Positions 1 through 9,353 are shown, counted from the stretch's first letter. The stretch: DNA of 64,000 bases from an uncultured bacterium (GCA_949299935.1 CASGCE010000017.1:62001-126000), one strand, 5' to 3'. Translations and numbers: made by a program. The notes: a model not told the origin generated them from the letters alone.

Positions 1-104
1 AATCTAAAATAGAAGTCGACCGCAAAATAGGTAGAAATGATTTGTGTCCCTGCGGAAGTGGTAAGAAGTATAAAAAATGCTGCGGTGCTGCGGTTAATGT
101 TTAA
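1..104 (+). CDS. secA: SecA C-terminal end (partial, SEC-C zinc motif)
   Basis: The window opens inside this gene; 33 codons and the stop are visible. The tail holds the cysteine-rich SEC-C motif [13 protein letters not shown], which ends many SecA translocase ATPases and binds one zinc ion. SecA drives preproteins through SecYEG in the inner membrane. SEC-C motifs also end a few unrelated proteins, so SecA is the most likely parent rather than proven. The stop overlaps the end of the convergent maf gene by 4 bp. Confidence 0.75.
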   Translation, partial: SKIEVDRKIGRNDLCPCGSGKKYKKCCGAAVNV

Positions 105-658
105 AATTCTGCTAATAATTTTGAAAATGCCTTTGAAGAAATTCCCACAATGTTTTCAAAATCTCCTTCAACGGATTTAACGAAGCCCGGGGGTAATTCC
201 TGGATACCGTATGCACCTGCCTTATCGAGAGGTTTATATTTTTCTATATACAATTTTATCATTTTTTTTGTTAAATTTTCAAAAGTAACGTTACTTGTCG
301 TGGTATTTTTTTTAAAAGTTCCTGTTTTAGTATCGATTATAACTATTGCAGTTACTACTTTGTGAGTTTTTCCTGAAAGTTTTTCCAACATGTTAAAAGC
401 CTCAAGTTCATTTTTTGGCTTTTCAAGAATTTCATCACCTAATACGACCACAGTATCAGCGCCTATTACGAGCGCCGGATATTCTATTAAATTTGCAACA
501 GCTTTTGCCTTGTTGTAGGCAAGATCCTCCACATAATTATAAGAAAAAGCCGTCTTCGTATGTTTTTCCTTGTACGGAGACGGAATAACTTCCAATTTGT
601 AATCCTTCAAAATTTCGGCTCTTCTGGGAGATGAAGATGCCAGGATCATTTTTCCCAT
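101..658 (-). CDS. maf: Maf family nucleotide pyrophosphatase
   Basis: Cytosolic Maf-family enzyme that hydrolyses non-canonical or excess nucleoside triphosphates to monophosphate and pyrophosphate; the family is linked to housecleaning and septum inhibition. Visible signatures are ASSSPRR at residues 7-13, GADTVV around residue 66 with the catalytic Asp, an SGKTH segment near 95 and DKAGAYGIQ near 145. The last resembles the YhdE (dTTP/UTP) branch, so that specificity is likely but inferred. Length 185 aa is normal. The ATG at 658 has purine-rich AAGGA just upstream; ATG four codons in is an alternative. The gene follows the small gene at 748-987 on the same strand by 89 bp. Confidence 0.9.
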   Translation of the reverse strand: MGKMILASSSPRRAEILKDYKLEVIPSPYKEKHTKTAFSYNYVEDLAYNKAKAVANLIEYPALVIGADTVVVLGDEILEKPKNELEAFNMLEKLSGKTHKVVTAIVIIDTKTGTFKKNTTTSNVTFENLTKKMIKLYIEKYKPLDKAGAYGIQELPPGFVKSVEGDFENIVGISSKAFSKLLAEF

Positions 659-747
659 TCCTTGTTCCTTTTGTTTGTATATTTTTGTACAATGTCTGCA
701 GTCATTTACAAAAGTATTTTATCACAAAATGAACAAAAAACTTTTTT

Positions 748-987
748 TTAATACTGTTGCGCACTTCTATTATAGCGTGCGGATCTTGCGTTTATTGCGT
801 AGCATGCAATGTTCAGACGCTGTTTTAAAAGCATCATATTTTTATGCATGCTTGCATAGTCGTTCATTGCCCCGAGCATTTTTTGCGGGTCAATCATTGA
901 TTCCATATTGTCGTGATTGTCTACGCGTTCATCAGCGTACTTCTTGACCAATAATTGGTCGATGTAATCTTCAGCACCTATTGCCAT
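748..987 (-). CDS. small hypothetical protein, 79 aa
   Basis: I do not recognise this family. The protein is short, Met-rich and mostly predicted helical, with no signal peptide or membrane segment; the C-terminus is basic and Asn/Arg/Tyr-rich. A TTG would extend the frame to 1005, but a strong GGGAGGAT Shine-Dalgarno lies inside that extension, 6 bases before the ATG at 987, so 987 is chosen. It sits just upstream of maf on the same strand and may be cotranscribed with it. Confidence 0.55.
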   Translation of the reverse strand: MAIGAEDYIDQLLVKKYADERVDNHDNMESMIDPQKMLGAMNDYASMHKNMMLLKQRLNIACYAINARSARYNRSAQQY

Positions 988-1122
988 AAGATCCTCCCTA
1001 TTCAATTGTCCTTTTCCTAAGAAAAATAATCCTTAATATTCCTGTTATATATACTAAGTATATCTATTCCCGAAAATTGCCTAATTCTATATTTTATCTT
1101 TACATTTGTTAATATTTATATA

Positions 1123-1131
1123 TGTTATAAT
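1123..1131 (+). promoter_or_regulatory. extended -10 promoter, leaderless start for 1138
   Basis: TGT followed by TATAAT (1126-1131) ends six bases before the ATG at 1138, so transcription should begin on the start codon. No good -35 is visible, as is usual with extended -10 promoters. Confidence 0.65.
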
Positions 1132-1137
1132 AGGTTT

Positions 1138-2778
1138 ATGAAAGAAATTATTATTACTGCACCGGTCAAAAAACCTGAAGATATCGAGTTGTTCAGCAAT
1201 GCTACAAGTTGTCGTGATTATTATGTTTATTACAAAAAATTTCTGGACAATAATTTTGATTACGTTAGAGAATTTGTGGAAACGGCAAAAAAATGCAAAT
1301 GTAATATATATATCAATTTTAAACATGATATTACGGAGGAAAATCTTCCTGAGATTAAAAAAATGCTTAAGTTTTTAAAAACAGTCGGTATAGATGGAAT
1401 TTTTATAAACAGTTTTGCGATTTTAGAAGCTATAAAAGTATTTAAATTACCGTTTAAGGTTATTGCGGATTCCTATTTTGATATACATAATCTTGCAGGT
1501 ATTGATTTTATAAATAGTTTCCATAAAGTTGACGGAATAATTATTACCGAAGAAATTTATATGAAAAATATTGCTAAGATTAAAAAGTATACAAAACTAC
1601 CGCTTGCGATTGATTCGGATAATCTTCCCTGGTGTGCAGAGGATATTAAAAAGACAAAAGCTATAGATAATGTTGTAATTAAAGGTAAATTTGCTAACTC
1701 TGAGGAAATTCTTGAAGGAATTGAACTTGTTGAAAAGATTCTGGAAAAACCAAAACTCTTTAAAAATCAGAAACTACCTTTTAAACATGTAAGGAAAAGT
1801 ATTTACCAAACTAATCATTTTTCAGGTGAAATGGTTAGCGCGGAAGGTAAAGATTTTAAGTTCAGTCGAAACATTCAAAATTTTGAATGGGTAGTTAAAA
1901 GCACAAAAGCACCAAAAGATTTAAATTACAACGAGGTTTATCGTATAAATCTCAGGTTATCAGCTTTGTCTCAGGTAAATGAGCTGGAAAAATATATTAA
2001 AAAAATAGGGACTAATCCTGTGTATTCGATTGAATATGGGGAAATATTGTCCACAGGAGATTTGGTTAACAGCAGTTTTAGTGAATTAATTACAAAGGTT
2101 AGGAAATTTTGTTACAAAAATGATATAAAATTTCAGCTTTCCACGCCTAAAATCCTTATTGAACGTGATTTTGACAGGGTATATGAATATGTTAAACAGT
2201 TATTGTTGACAGAGCCGGCACCTGATTCTTTGATAATTAATAATATCGGTTATTTTTGGGCTTTTATAAATGATTCTGAAATTAATCATATACCTGTTGA
2301 AATCGGTCAGGGGATAAATTTATTAAATAGTCTTTCCATAAAATGTTTAAATAATCTTGCGCCTATTGAAACTGTTGATTTTACTTCTTTTAAAGATATG
2401 GAAGGTGTTATAAAAACTATTAAAAAAATAAGAAATGATATTCCAAACAGAAAATATACTATTGCAGGTAATAAAAGGGTCCCGAGCATGGGGTTGTGCC
2501 CATTGAATAATGATAGTGCAATAATATCGCGGTTATCTTGTAAAGCTCCCTGTCATAAAGGCGGTTTTGCGTTAAAGGATCCGTCGCTTAAAAAAGTTTT
2601 TCCGTTTACTTGTGACGGTTTTTGCAGGATGCATATGTTTGAAGATACTGTTATGCAGGATTTCTCCTTTTTGAAGGAATTAGCAGATGCAGGTGTAAAT
2701 GAATTTGTATTTGATTTCAGTGCACTTGATGCAAAGTATATATCAGTACTGTTAAACGAATATTTTCAAAGCTTATAG
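1138..2778 (+). CDS. divergent U32-peptidase-like TIM-barrel protein, 546 aa
   Basis: The N-terminal ~220 residues read like a U32-family barrel (alternating hydrophobic strands such as IYINF, GIFINS, KVIADS, GIIITEE). The C-terminal part has five cysteines (C454, C468, C472, C492, C496) in a pattern like the cysteine clusters of U32 proteins (UbiU/UbiV, TrhP, RlhA), where they often bind an iron-sulfur cluster. The canonical U32 signature is not intact, so this is a remote member. U32 proteins act in hydroxylation of RNA or quinones more often than as proteases; the substrate here cannot be told. No Shine-Dalgarno precedes the ATG; a -10 box sits six bases upstream. A canonical U32 protein lies at 9337-10581. 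Confidence 0.55.
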   Translation: MKEIIITAPVKKPEDIELFSNATSCRDYYVYYKKFLDNNFDYVREFVETAKKCKCNIYINFKHDITEENLPEIKKMLKFLKTVGIDGIFINSFAILEAIKVFKLPFKVIADSYFDIHNLAGIDFINSFHKVDGIIITEEIYMKNIAKIKKYTKLPLAIDSDNLPWCAEDIKKTKAIDNVVIKGKFANSEEILEGIELVEKILEKPKLFKNQKLPFKHVRKSIYQTNHFSGEMVSAEGKDFKFSRNIQNFEWVVKSTKAPKDLNYNEVYRINLRLSALSQVNELEKYIKKIGTNPVYSIEYGEILSTGDLVNSSFSELITKVRKFCYKNDIKFQLSTPKILIERDFDRVYEYVKQLLLTEPAPDSLIINNIGYFWAFINDSEINHIPVEIGQGINLLNSLSIKCLNNLAPIETVDFTSFKDMEGVIKTIKKIRNDIPNRKYTIAGNKRVPSMGLCPLNNDSAIISRLSCKAPCHKGGFALKDPSLKKVFPFTCDGFCRMHMFEDTVMQDFSFLKELADAGVNEFVFDFSALDAKYISVLLNEYFQSL

Positions 2779-2786
2779 ATTGTTTA

Positions 2787-3626
2787 TTAAAGCTTGTATC
2801 TTATCACAGTATTTGTTCCTTGTGATGATATAAAAAGAGTTTCGTTCGATATGTATACCGAATAGGGTTTCAACACACCTTCAAGCAAAATACTTACCTG
2901 ACCGCTTGAAGATACTTTTAAAATATTGTCATCATTGTAATTTGCAATATACATATTCCCGTAGGTATCCTTTGCTAATCCTATAGGACCGTTCAGTCGT
3001 TTATCCTTTAAAAATATTATTCTTTTACCTTCAGGTGTTATTTTAAAGATAACGTTATCAGAAAATCCTGCAACAAAAAGATTACCTTCATTATCAGAAG
3101 TTATTCCCGTAGGGCTCGGAATATTTTCATATACTCCGTTTGTTTGAGGTTGAGAAGGTTGTTCTGTTATGTTTTGCTCGTGTTTAATTGTTTGTAAATC
3201 AGTATTTAATTTATTTGCAAGCTCTTGTGCTTTTGGGTTTACGTATGAACCTGACGGTATAATTGCGAGAAATGATTTAGCTTTATCAACCTGACCGAGC
3301 TTATTACTTATTTCAGCTGCTTTGTACACTGCATCGTAATCGGTTGGTTTTCTCACGATTATTTGTTTGAAAACTGTTAGTGCTGCCTCATCCTGTCCCA
3401 AATATTCAAGTATTGAACCCAAGTTATAATAAGCATCTATGTATTCAGGATCGAGATCAATAGCCTTTCTAAAAGCCTCCATTGATCGGTCATATTGTCC
3501 TATTTTATAAAAATCAATACCTTTGTTGTAATACAACTTAGCTTCGGTAATATCATCCGCTTTGACTTGAGCGCTTAATAATATTCCTGTCAAAAGTATT
3601 ATAGAAAATATATTTTTAAACTTCAC
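2787..3626 (-). CDS. secreted TPR and NHL-repeat protein
   Basis: A signal peptide (KFKNIFSIILLTGILLSAQVKA) is followed by about three tetratricopeptide repeats (roughly residues 25-130), a Gln/Pro-rich linker, then about three NHL/beta-propeller-like blades with the pattern PxGIxxDxxGNxFVA, repeated as GLAKDTYGNMYIA. The NHL part is too short for a full six-blade propeller by itself. TPR plus NHL suggests an extracytoplasmic scaffold; no enzyme motif is seen. The frame is open to a TTG at 3638, but GAGG lies about 8 bases before the GTG at 3626 and the signal peptide begins there, so 3626 is chosen. It overlaps the end of malQ by 11 bp, so the two are probably translationally coupled. Confidence 0.7.
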   Translation of the reverse strand: MKFKNIFSIILLTGILLSAQVKADDITEAKLYYNKGIDFYKIGQYDRSMEAFRKAIDLDPEYIDAYYNLGSILEYLGQDEAALTVFKQIIVRKPTDYDAVYKAAEISNKLGQVDKAKSFLAIIPSGSYVNPKAQELANKLNTDLQTIKHEQNITEQPSQPQTNGVYENIPSPTGITSDNEGNLFVAGFSDNVIFKITPEGKRIIFLKDKRLNGPIGLAKDTYGNMYIANYNDDNILKVSSSGQVSILLEGVLKPYSVYISNETLFISSQGTNTVIRYKL

Positions 3627-5466
3627 CCAATTCCTCAATCAGTTTTGAATTTTGGTTTGCAAATTCACTACCTCTTGATATTATAGCTTGTTTTAAAATT
3701 TCGGGCAAGTCTATGGGGGTAAGTTCTTTATAATTATCAGGAATTCTCAGACTCCAGTTTGCATCTCCGGATGTACCGGGACGATTATACACGTCTTCTA
3801 TTTTGAAAAAGTCCGTGAAGAAAATTTGAATGTTTTCGGCTTTTGATGCGAAAATTTCAACCAATTTAGTTTGTTTTAAAAACTCTGCATCTCTGGTTAA
3901 ATAAAAAATCAAATTATCCTTATTAGGCGCTTCTGCGTATAAATCATCAACCAAATTTTTAGCGTGTAAATATCCTTTATGGGTATTAATCATTGATTTT
4001 GCCCACATTGAAATAGGCTCATTATCGTGAGTACCTACCATTGCCCAGCATTTTTCCTTAATATTATGACATCTGTAAGGGTGTGTTGGATCTTCCGGGA
4101 CTACAAATTGAGTCAGTCGCATTCCTGAAAGCCCGTATTTTTTCATTACTGCAGCTACCGGATTTGTTAGTGTACCCAAATCTTCACAAACAATTGCATC
4201 TTTTGTTAAACCTTCTTCTTCAGCTGCTGCTATGACAATTTTTTCAATCAATGCTCCATATTTTTCTACCTGTTTTTCCGAAAGTACCTTCACGCGTTTT
4301 TCTTTGTCAGCAGCTAAGGTTGTATCGAGATCTTCCATTTTGGCAATTGCGAACTTTGAGAGAAATTCATGTTCGGGTGAGGAGTATAATCGGCCTGCGC
4401 CTTCTTCAATTTTGGGTTTACAGCCTGCTTTGTATACCCAAGGATCAATAAGACCTACTATATGATCAATTCTTACTCCGCCAGGGTTTTCACGAAACAT
4501 TTTCTTATACAAATTCTTTAATAAAACCCCTGCTTTACCAAGAGAACCGTCTTCTTTGTACATTTTTTCCGGATCTAAAACCGGAAAGCCCCAGGCCTGA
4601 CCGTCTTTTGAAAAATAATCCGGCGGACAACCTAACATCCACCCAGGTAAAAAATATGCCTTATACGCCCAGATGTCTCTGTCTGAAAATGCAACTTGCC
4701 TGTCTGCAATCATCTTTATATTTTTTGTTTGCGCATAATTTTTAGTTTCTGTATTTTGTTTTCTCAAAACAAACTGAATAAATTTATATTTATCAATTTC
4801 ATACGCATATTTTTTTGATATTTCAACCAGTCTTTTGCCGTGTTCCAATCTTTGTTCTATGGTTTGTGGTGCAAATAAATTCCTGTCAATTTCGGATTGC
4901 CATAAAGGCCAATAATCGTTTTGATGCTCTATGCTTAACGCTTCATATATGCTATCACGATCAAGCCAGCGATTATTTAGTTGTTTATATTGGTCAAATT
5001 CTTTTTTTAACTCTTGCGGACATCTTTCCAGAAAATTCCTGTAAGCTTCGTTCAAGGCATCGGCGTATCTCTTGTAGCAGTATGTGTAGGCAGTTCTGTT
5101 AGAATTCTTTTGAGGATTATTGTTAACTATATCGTTAAAAGTTTCAATGGATAATATATTATTCCAAGACTTTGTCGTTAATTCTTTCAAATCTACAAAA
5201 AGTGGGTTGGTTGAAAATATGGTGCCGGTATATGGTGATGAATCACAATTTTTAGTTTTACCGGCAGGTCCGAGCTGGATAGCGTTAAATATACCTGAAA
5301 CGTAATCAATAAGCTCTTTACCGCCGTTGGTGTTCATTGAACCAAAACCCGTATTTTCACCATCAGCCGAAGGAAAACTGCTGCCATGAACAATTAGTGC
5401 CAAATTCTTTTTTCCTAAAACTTTCAGTGCCTTTTGAATTGCTTTAAGAGTTTTTTCATCCTTCAT
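3616..5466 (-). CDS. malQ: 4-alpha-glucanotransferase (GH77, amylomaltase)
   Basis: Cytosolic disproportionating enzyme that moves alpha-1,4-glucan segments between maltooligosaccharides or glycogen-derived chains. GH77 landmarks are present: RIDH with the nucleophile Asp at residue 334, the acid/base Glu at about 428 in the motif CEDLG, and the later GTHDN motif with the third acidic residue. Length of 616 aa is in the family range, slightly longer than bacterial MalQ of about 500 aa; the extra sequence is in the N-terminal third. A GAGAGGG ribosome site precedes the ATG. It is the first gene of a leftward pair with the TPR/NHL protein, and tRNA-Met lies 21 bp upstream. Confidence 0.93.
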   Translation of the reverse strand: MKDEKTLKAIQKALKVLGKKNLALIVHGSSFPSADGENTGFGSMNTNGGKELIDYVSGIFNAIQLGPAGKTKNCDSSPYTGTIFSTNPLFVDLKELTTKSWNNILSIETFNDIVNNNPQKNSNRTAYTYCYKRYADALNEAYRNFLERCPQELKKEFDQYKQLNNRWLDRDSIYEALSIEHQNDYWPLWQSEIDRNLFAPQTIEQRLEHGKRLVEISKKYAYEIDKYKFIQFVLRKQNTETKNYAQTKNIKMIADRQVAFSDRDIWAYKAYFLPGWMLGCPPDYFSKDGQAWGFPVLDPEKMYKEDGSLGKAGVLLKNLYKKMFRENPGGVRIDHIVGLIDPWVYKAGCKPKIEEGAGRLYSSPEHEFLSKFAIAKMEDLDTTLAADKEKRVKVLSEKQVEKYGALIEKIVIAAAEEEGLTKDAIVCEDLGTLTNPVAAVMKKYGLSGMRLTQFVVPEDPTHPYRCHNIKEKCWAMVGTHDNEPISMWAKSMINTHKGYLHAKNLVDDLYAEAPNKDNLIFYLTRDAEFLKQTKLVEIFASKAENIQIFFTDFFKIEDVYNRPGTSGDANWSLRIPDNYKELTPIDLPEILKQAIISRGSEFANQNSKLIEELGEV

Positions 5467-5487
5467 ATCTGCCCTCTCATAATAAAA

Positions 5488-5559
5488 TGGGCCCGGAGGG
5501 ATTCGAACCCACGACCAAAGGATTATGAGTCCTCTGCGCTACCGCTGCGCCACAAGCCC
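5488..5559 (-). tRNA. tRNA-Met (CAT), elongator type or tRNA-Ile2
   Basis: Cloverleaf on the minus strand: acceptor GGGCTTG pairs with CGGGCCC (two G-T pairs), the T arm contains GGTTCGAATCC, and the anticodon loop CTCATAA gives CAT. The anticodon stem lacks the three G-C pairs of initiator tRNA, so this is elongator Met, or Ile2 if the C is lysidinylated. CCA is not encoded. Confidence 0.9.
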
Positions 5560-5615
5560 AATATTATTCTATTTTACTTATAAAATTAACATTAAAATCT
5601 CTCAAAGTCAAGCTG

Positions 5616-6620
5616 TTATATTGAATAACTTATTGTTGATTTCCCGATTATTTGATTATTTATACTTTCAGTTATTATTTCGTTTGAAGCAATAATGCAG
5701 TTGCTTATACGTAAATTGTCATTTATTGTTACATTGTCCCATATAATTGAGTTTTCTATAGTTACGTGTTCACCTATTTTGCAATTTTTTCCTATTGTTG
5801 AATTGCCAATGAATTGTGTATTTTTTGGAATCGGACTTTCTGATATATATTTGCCATTAGGTGTATTTAATATTGTTCCGTGGTTAAAATGACATTTATC
5901 ATTGAATACATCTTGTGTGGAATTTTTGTATTGTTCTATTGTTCCTATATCGTTCCAATATTCGTTTATTTTAAATGTATTTAATTGTTTATTTGAAAGA
6001 AGTTTTGGAAATACATCTTTAGCAAAGTCATAAAATGTGTTTTCGGGTATGTAATTGAATATTTTATAATTAAAAATATAGATTCCTGTGTTAATGCAAT
6101 TGCTTTTTGCCTCGCTAATTTTGGGTTTTTCTTGGAATTCTGTTATAATGCCGTCAGTATCTGTTACAACCACACCGTAGTGGTAAACTTCTTCTTGTTT
6201 TACTTCTTTTATTCCGATTGTTGCCGTTGTTTTGGATTGTTTATGGACTTCGATGCCTTTTTTTATATCAGCATTTGTCAAACCGTCCGCTGAAAGCACT
6301 ATAAAATCTTCTCCTTTATCAAAGAAAAATTGGCATTTTTTTAATCCGCCGGCAGTCCCTGATAATTCCGGTTCTCTTATATAATTGAAATTTATTCCCA
6401 AGTTGTTATTTTTGTATCTGTCTATTATTTGTTCCGCCAAATAGTATGTATTGCATATTACATCGTTTATACCTATATTAGCAAGATTTTCAAATAAAAT
6501 ATCCATGACCGGACGATTACAGATTCTTACCAATGGCTTTGGAACTTGTAATGTCAAAGGTTCCAACCTTGATCCCATACCTGCAGACATTATCATGGCT
6601 TTTGTACTTTGATTTTTCAT
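5616..6620 (-). CDS. sugar-1-phosphate nucleotidyltransferase
   Basis: Makes an NDP-sugar from a sugar-1-phosphate and an NTP. The N-terminal Rossmann-like domain carries the pyrophosphorylase loop MSAGMGSRLEPLTLQVPKPL, a GTAGGL motif, SADG in place of the usual metal-binding GD, and NTGIYIF. The C-terminal ~80 residues are rich in Ile/Asn/Gly hexapeptide-like repeats (IGNSTIGKNCKIGEHVTIE), a left-handed beta-helix. The best matches from memory are mannose-1-phosphate guanylyltransferase-like and glucose-1-phosphate nucleotidyltransferase families; the substrate is unresolved. The frame extends to a TTG at 6656, but the family begins near the ATG at 6620. Neither start has a good ribosome site. 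It stands alone on the minus strand. Confidence 0.8.
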   Translation of the reverse strand: MKNQSTKAMIMSAGMGSRLEPLTLQVPKPLVRICNRPVMDILFENLANIGINDVICNTYYLAEQIIDRYKNNNLGINFNYIREPELSGTAGGLKKCQFFFDKGEDFIVLSADGLTNADIKKGIEVHKQSKTTATIGIKEVKQEEVYHYGVVVTDTDGIITEFQEKPKISEAKSNCINTGIYIFNYKIFNYIPENTFYDFAKDVFPKLLSNKQLNTFKINEYWNDIGTIEQYKNSTQDVFNDKCHFNHGTILNTPNGKYISESPIPKNTQFIGNSTIGKNCKIGEHVTIENSIIWDNVTINDNLRISNCIIASNEIITESINNQIIGKSTISYSI

Positions 6621-6728
6621 GGTGTCAACACTAACATAAAAAAACTTTTTTTTCAATTTTATGCTTTATCAGGAACAATTTTTTGTAGTTTAATCTCAGT
6701 ATATTATAACAAATTTATTTATATTATA

Positions 6729-6757
6729 TTGTAAAAAAAAATTCAGAATGTTATAAT
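6729..6757 (+). promoter_or_regulatory. promoter of tRNA-Lys
   Basis: TTGTAA (6729-6734), a 17-bp spacer, then TATAAT (6752-6757) preceded by TGT. The tRNA begins 9 bases after the -10 box. Confidence 0.75.
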
Positions 6758-6765
6758 CATCTTGT

Positions 6766-6838
<73 letters not shown>

Positions 6839-6999
6839 TTTTTTATTTCATACTACCAGATATGATTGCAGGTTGTCCGTAAGTCTGAGGTGCCTGTTAT
6901 TTATTCAAAAAATACGGTTGTGGTTATTGTGAAGTGGTATCGTTTAACGCTGCAAGATTCAGGTATACAAAACCAAAAAGCCTAATGTTTAAAACTTGT

Positions 7000-7028
7000 T
7001 TGACACCGAAAAAAATATTTTTTATACT
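7000..7028 (+). promoter_or_regulatory. consensus promoter, leaderless start for 7035
   Basis: TTGACA (7000-7005), a 17-bp spacer and TATACT (7023-7028), then six A bases and the ATG. This near-perfect promoter lies inside the extended reading frame, which rules out the upstream TTG at 6996 as the start. Confidence 0.85.
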
Positions 7029-7034
7029 AAAAAA

Positions 7035-8498
7035 ATGTTATTGACAAATGAAATTCTTTTAATAGTTTCGATTTTATTAATCAGTGCGATTTTGTTAAAT
7101 AAAATAGGCGGTAAGGTTGGTGTTCCGTCTTTGTTGATTTTTATTTTAGTCGGCATAATTGCGGGGTCGGATGTTACAGGGGGGATATATTTTGAAGACT
7201 ATTATTTGTCACAATTTATAGGAATTGTGGCAATTTCATACATTCTTTTTATGGGTGGATTAAGTGTAGATATTGATGAGTTGAAGCCTGTATTTAAAGA
7301 GGGTGCTGTTCTTGCTACTGCGGGAGTATTTGTTACGGGTATTGTTACAGGTTTTTTATGTTATTATTTTTTGGATTTATCGTTATTGGAATGCATGCTT
7401 TTAGGTGGTATTATATCTTCAACGGATGCTGCTGCGGTATTTAGTGTTCTGCGTTCTAAAAGCATCAGTCTTACGAATAATCTGAAGCCGCTTTTGGAAT
7501 TTGAATCGGGAAGTAATGACCCGATGGCTGTTTTTTTAACCGTTGGAATGATAGGACTTATCACTGCTCAATCGGATTTATCTTATCTTGTTTTTGATTT
7601 TTTTAAACAAATGATTTTAGGTGTGTTTTCGGGATATTTAACCGCAAAAGCTACTGTATGGTTGATTAATAAGATAAAACTTGAATATGACAGTTTATAC
7701 TTAGTAATTACGTTGGCGAGTGTTTTGTTTACATATTCATTTATTTCTTTAATAGGTGGAAACGGATTTATAGGAGTTTATGTTTGTGGTCTTGTAATGG
7801 CTTCTATGAAATTTGTCAATAAAAAAACGCTTATCAAATTCCACGATGCAACTGCTTGGATAATGCAGATTACCATGTTTTTAATATTAGGTTTGCTGGT
7901 TAATTTTAAATATGGTTTTACTTTTGTCAGACAGGCATTTTGCGTGGCGATGGTTTTAACTTTTATAGCTCGACCGGTTGCGGTATTGTTGACAACTATT
8001 CCATTTAAAAGACCGTTTAGAGAGAAACTTATGATTTCTTGGGTAGGTCTGAGGGGAGCTGCACCAATTGTGCTTGCAACTTTTCCGTTAACCGCAAATA
8101 TTCCTAACTCCTCCGAAATTTTTAATATAGTATTTTTTGTTGTTATAATTTCAGTTTTGTTGCAGGGAACGACTATTAGTTATGTCGCAAAAAAATTAAA
8201 AGTAGATGCACCTTTAGATGTGGAACATAAATCTATTTTGGAATATGACGGGTCACATACCAATAACAAAATGATTGAATTCACTGTGCCGGAAAATTCT
8301 CAAATTTGCGGCAAGCAAATTTTTGAACTGAATTTGCCGCAAGGTTCTTTGGTTAGTTTAATTTATAAAAACGGTGATTATATAATTCCGACTGGAAGTA
8401 CTGTAATAGAAGCTTGCGACGTGTTATTTACGCTTTTAGATGTTAAAAATGAAAAATTAGTACGGGAAATAATTTGTACTGCAAAAAATGAAAATTAA
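7035..8498 (+). CDS. nhaP2: K+/H+ antiporter of the NhaP2/CvrA type
   Basis: Inner-membrane monovalent cation:proton antiporter (CPA1/CPA2 group) with about 12 hydrophobic helices over residues 1-390. Family landmarks include GVPSLLIFILVGIIAGSD, GGIISSTDAAAVFSVLR and FESGSNDPMAVFL, the latter two holding the transport acidic residues. Residues ~410-487 form a TrkA-C-like regulatory domain (VPENSQICGKQIFELNLP), typical of NhaP2. At 487 aa it is a little shorter than E. coli NhaP2 (578 aa), mostly at the C-terminus. The ATG is six bases after a consensus -10 box with no ribosome site, so the mRNA should be leaderless. It is convergent with the gene at 8495-8794, overlapping by 4 bp. Confidence 0.88.
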   Translation: MLLTNEILLIVSILLISAILLNKIGGKVGVPSLLIFILVGIIAGSDVTGGIYFEDYYLSQFIGIVAISYILFMGGLSVDIDELKPVFKEGAVLATAGVFVTGIVTGFLCYYFLDLSLLECMLLGGIISSTDAAAVFSVLRSKSISLTNNLKPLLEFESGSNDPMAVFLTVGMIGLITAQSDLSYLVFDFFKQMILGVFSGYLTAKATVWLINKIKLEYDSLYLVITLASVLFTYSFISLIGGNGFIGVYVCGLVMASMKFVNKKTLIKFHDATAWIMQITMFLILGLLVNFKYGFTFVRQAFCVAMVLTFIARPVAVLLTTIPFKRPFREKLMISWVGLRGAAPIVLATFPLTANIPNSSEIFNIVFFVVIISVLLQGTTISYVAKKLKVDAPLDVEHKSILEYDGSHTNNKMIEFTVPENSQICGKQIFELNLPQGSLVSLIYKNGDYIIPTGSTVIEACDVLFTLLDVKNEKLVREIICTAKNEN

Positions 8499-8794
8499 TT
8501 TGTTTTTTGCTTGTTCAATCTATTAAGTTTTATACGCTTAATAATTTCTTTTAATTCATTAATTTGACCGATAATTGTAAGTTTTTTGTTGGAGTAATAA
8601 TGCAGCTGTTGTGTTAGCAATTTTTTTTCTGAATACTTAGAGTCTATGTTATATAAATCCAATTCAAGTTGGTTAATATTCTTCTGAAGATCTGCAATTT
8701 TTGCCATTTCAGATTTTGTGAGTTTCAGTATTGGACCGTTGTAATCTTTTAATGGAATTAAGCCTGTAAAGTTTATCGGATTTATTGTAATCAT
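8495..8794 (-). CDS. hypothetical coiled-coil protein, 99 aa
   Basis: Family not recognised. The N-terminus MITINPINFTGLIPL is followed by a long helix (residues ~25-90) with heptad-like Leu/Ile spacing, probably a coiled coil, ending in a basic tail. The NFTG tetrapeptide near the start recalls NFQG in the protein at 12944-13426. An AAAGGTGG ribosome site lies close to the ATG. There is no signal peptide. Confidence 0.65.
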   Translation of the reverse strand: MITINPINFTGLIPLKDYNGPILKLTKSEMAKIADLQKNINQLELDLYNIDSKYSEKKLLTQQLHYYSNKKLTIIGQINELKEIIKRIKLNRLNKQKTN

Positions 8795-8873
8795 ATACCA
8801 CCTTTGGATTGTTTCACATAATCTATGAAAAAACGTAAAAAAAAAATTATTGCTTTTTTAACAAAAATTTACA

Positions 8874-9353
8874 TTATTTTTTTATAGAGAAACGCTCAAG
8901 GCTTCTTAGAAATCTGACAAATTTGGTTTCAACATCGGCGGTGATTGAATCCACCAGAATTGTTTTACAGCCCAAGAGTTTTCCGCATAATATATCGGTA
9001 AGAGGTCTGTCTCCGACGAGGATGCATTCATTAGTTTTAAGATCATACTTGTGCAAAAACTCTTTAGTAGGGCCTGTTTTCGGCTTGCAGGCATTAAAAA
9101 GTAACGGAAAATCGGAAATGTTTTTCACTTTTTCAATATATCCGTGGTTTTTATTATTTGAAATTACAGCAATGAAAAAGTTTTCTTTTACCTTTTTAAG
9201 CCATTGGAGCATTTTTTCTGTATAGGTACCGGATTTTGATGCCATTATTGTACTGTCTAAATCAAAAAGTACAGCTTTTATTCCAAGATTTTTTAATTCT
9301 TCAAGGTCAATGTCATAAATGCTTTTAAGGTTATAATCAGGCTTTAGAAACAT
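8874..9353 (-). CDS. yqeG: YqeG-family HAD phosphatase
   Basis: Small cytosolic HAD phosphatase of the YqeG (TIGR01668-like) family. The typical opening (KSIYDIDLEELKNLGIKAVLFDLDST) contains motif I DLDST near residue 32; ISNN is motif II, and KPKTGPTKEFLHK plus VGDRPLTDI form motifs III and IV. The physiological substrate of YqeG proteins is not well settled. The start codon lies inside the end of the upstream U32 gene (17-bp overlap) and has a GGAG ribosome site, so the pair is translationally coupled. Confidence 0.85.
   Translation of the reverse strand: MFLKPDYNLKSIYDIDLEELKNLGIKAVLFDLDSTIMASKSGTYTEKMLQWLKKVKENFFIAVISNNKNHGYIEKVKNISDFPLLFNACKPKTGPTKEFLHKYDLKTNECILVGDRPLTDILCGKLLGCKTILVDSITADVETKFVRFLRSLERFSIKK

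Noticed and set aside
6870-6965. Possible tRNA remnant downstream of tRNA-Lys (AAGTGGTATCG..., CTGCAAGATTC)
   Set aside because: D-loop-like bases are visible, but no acceptor stem or T arm can be formed.
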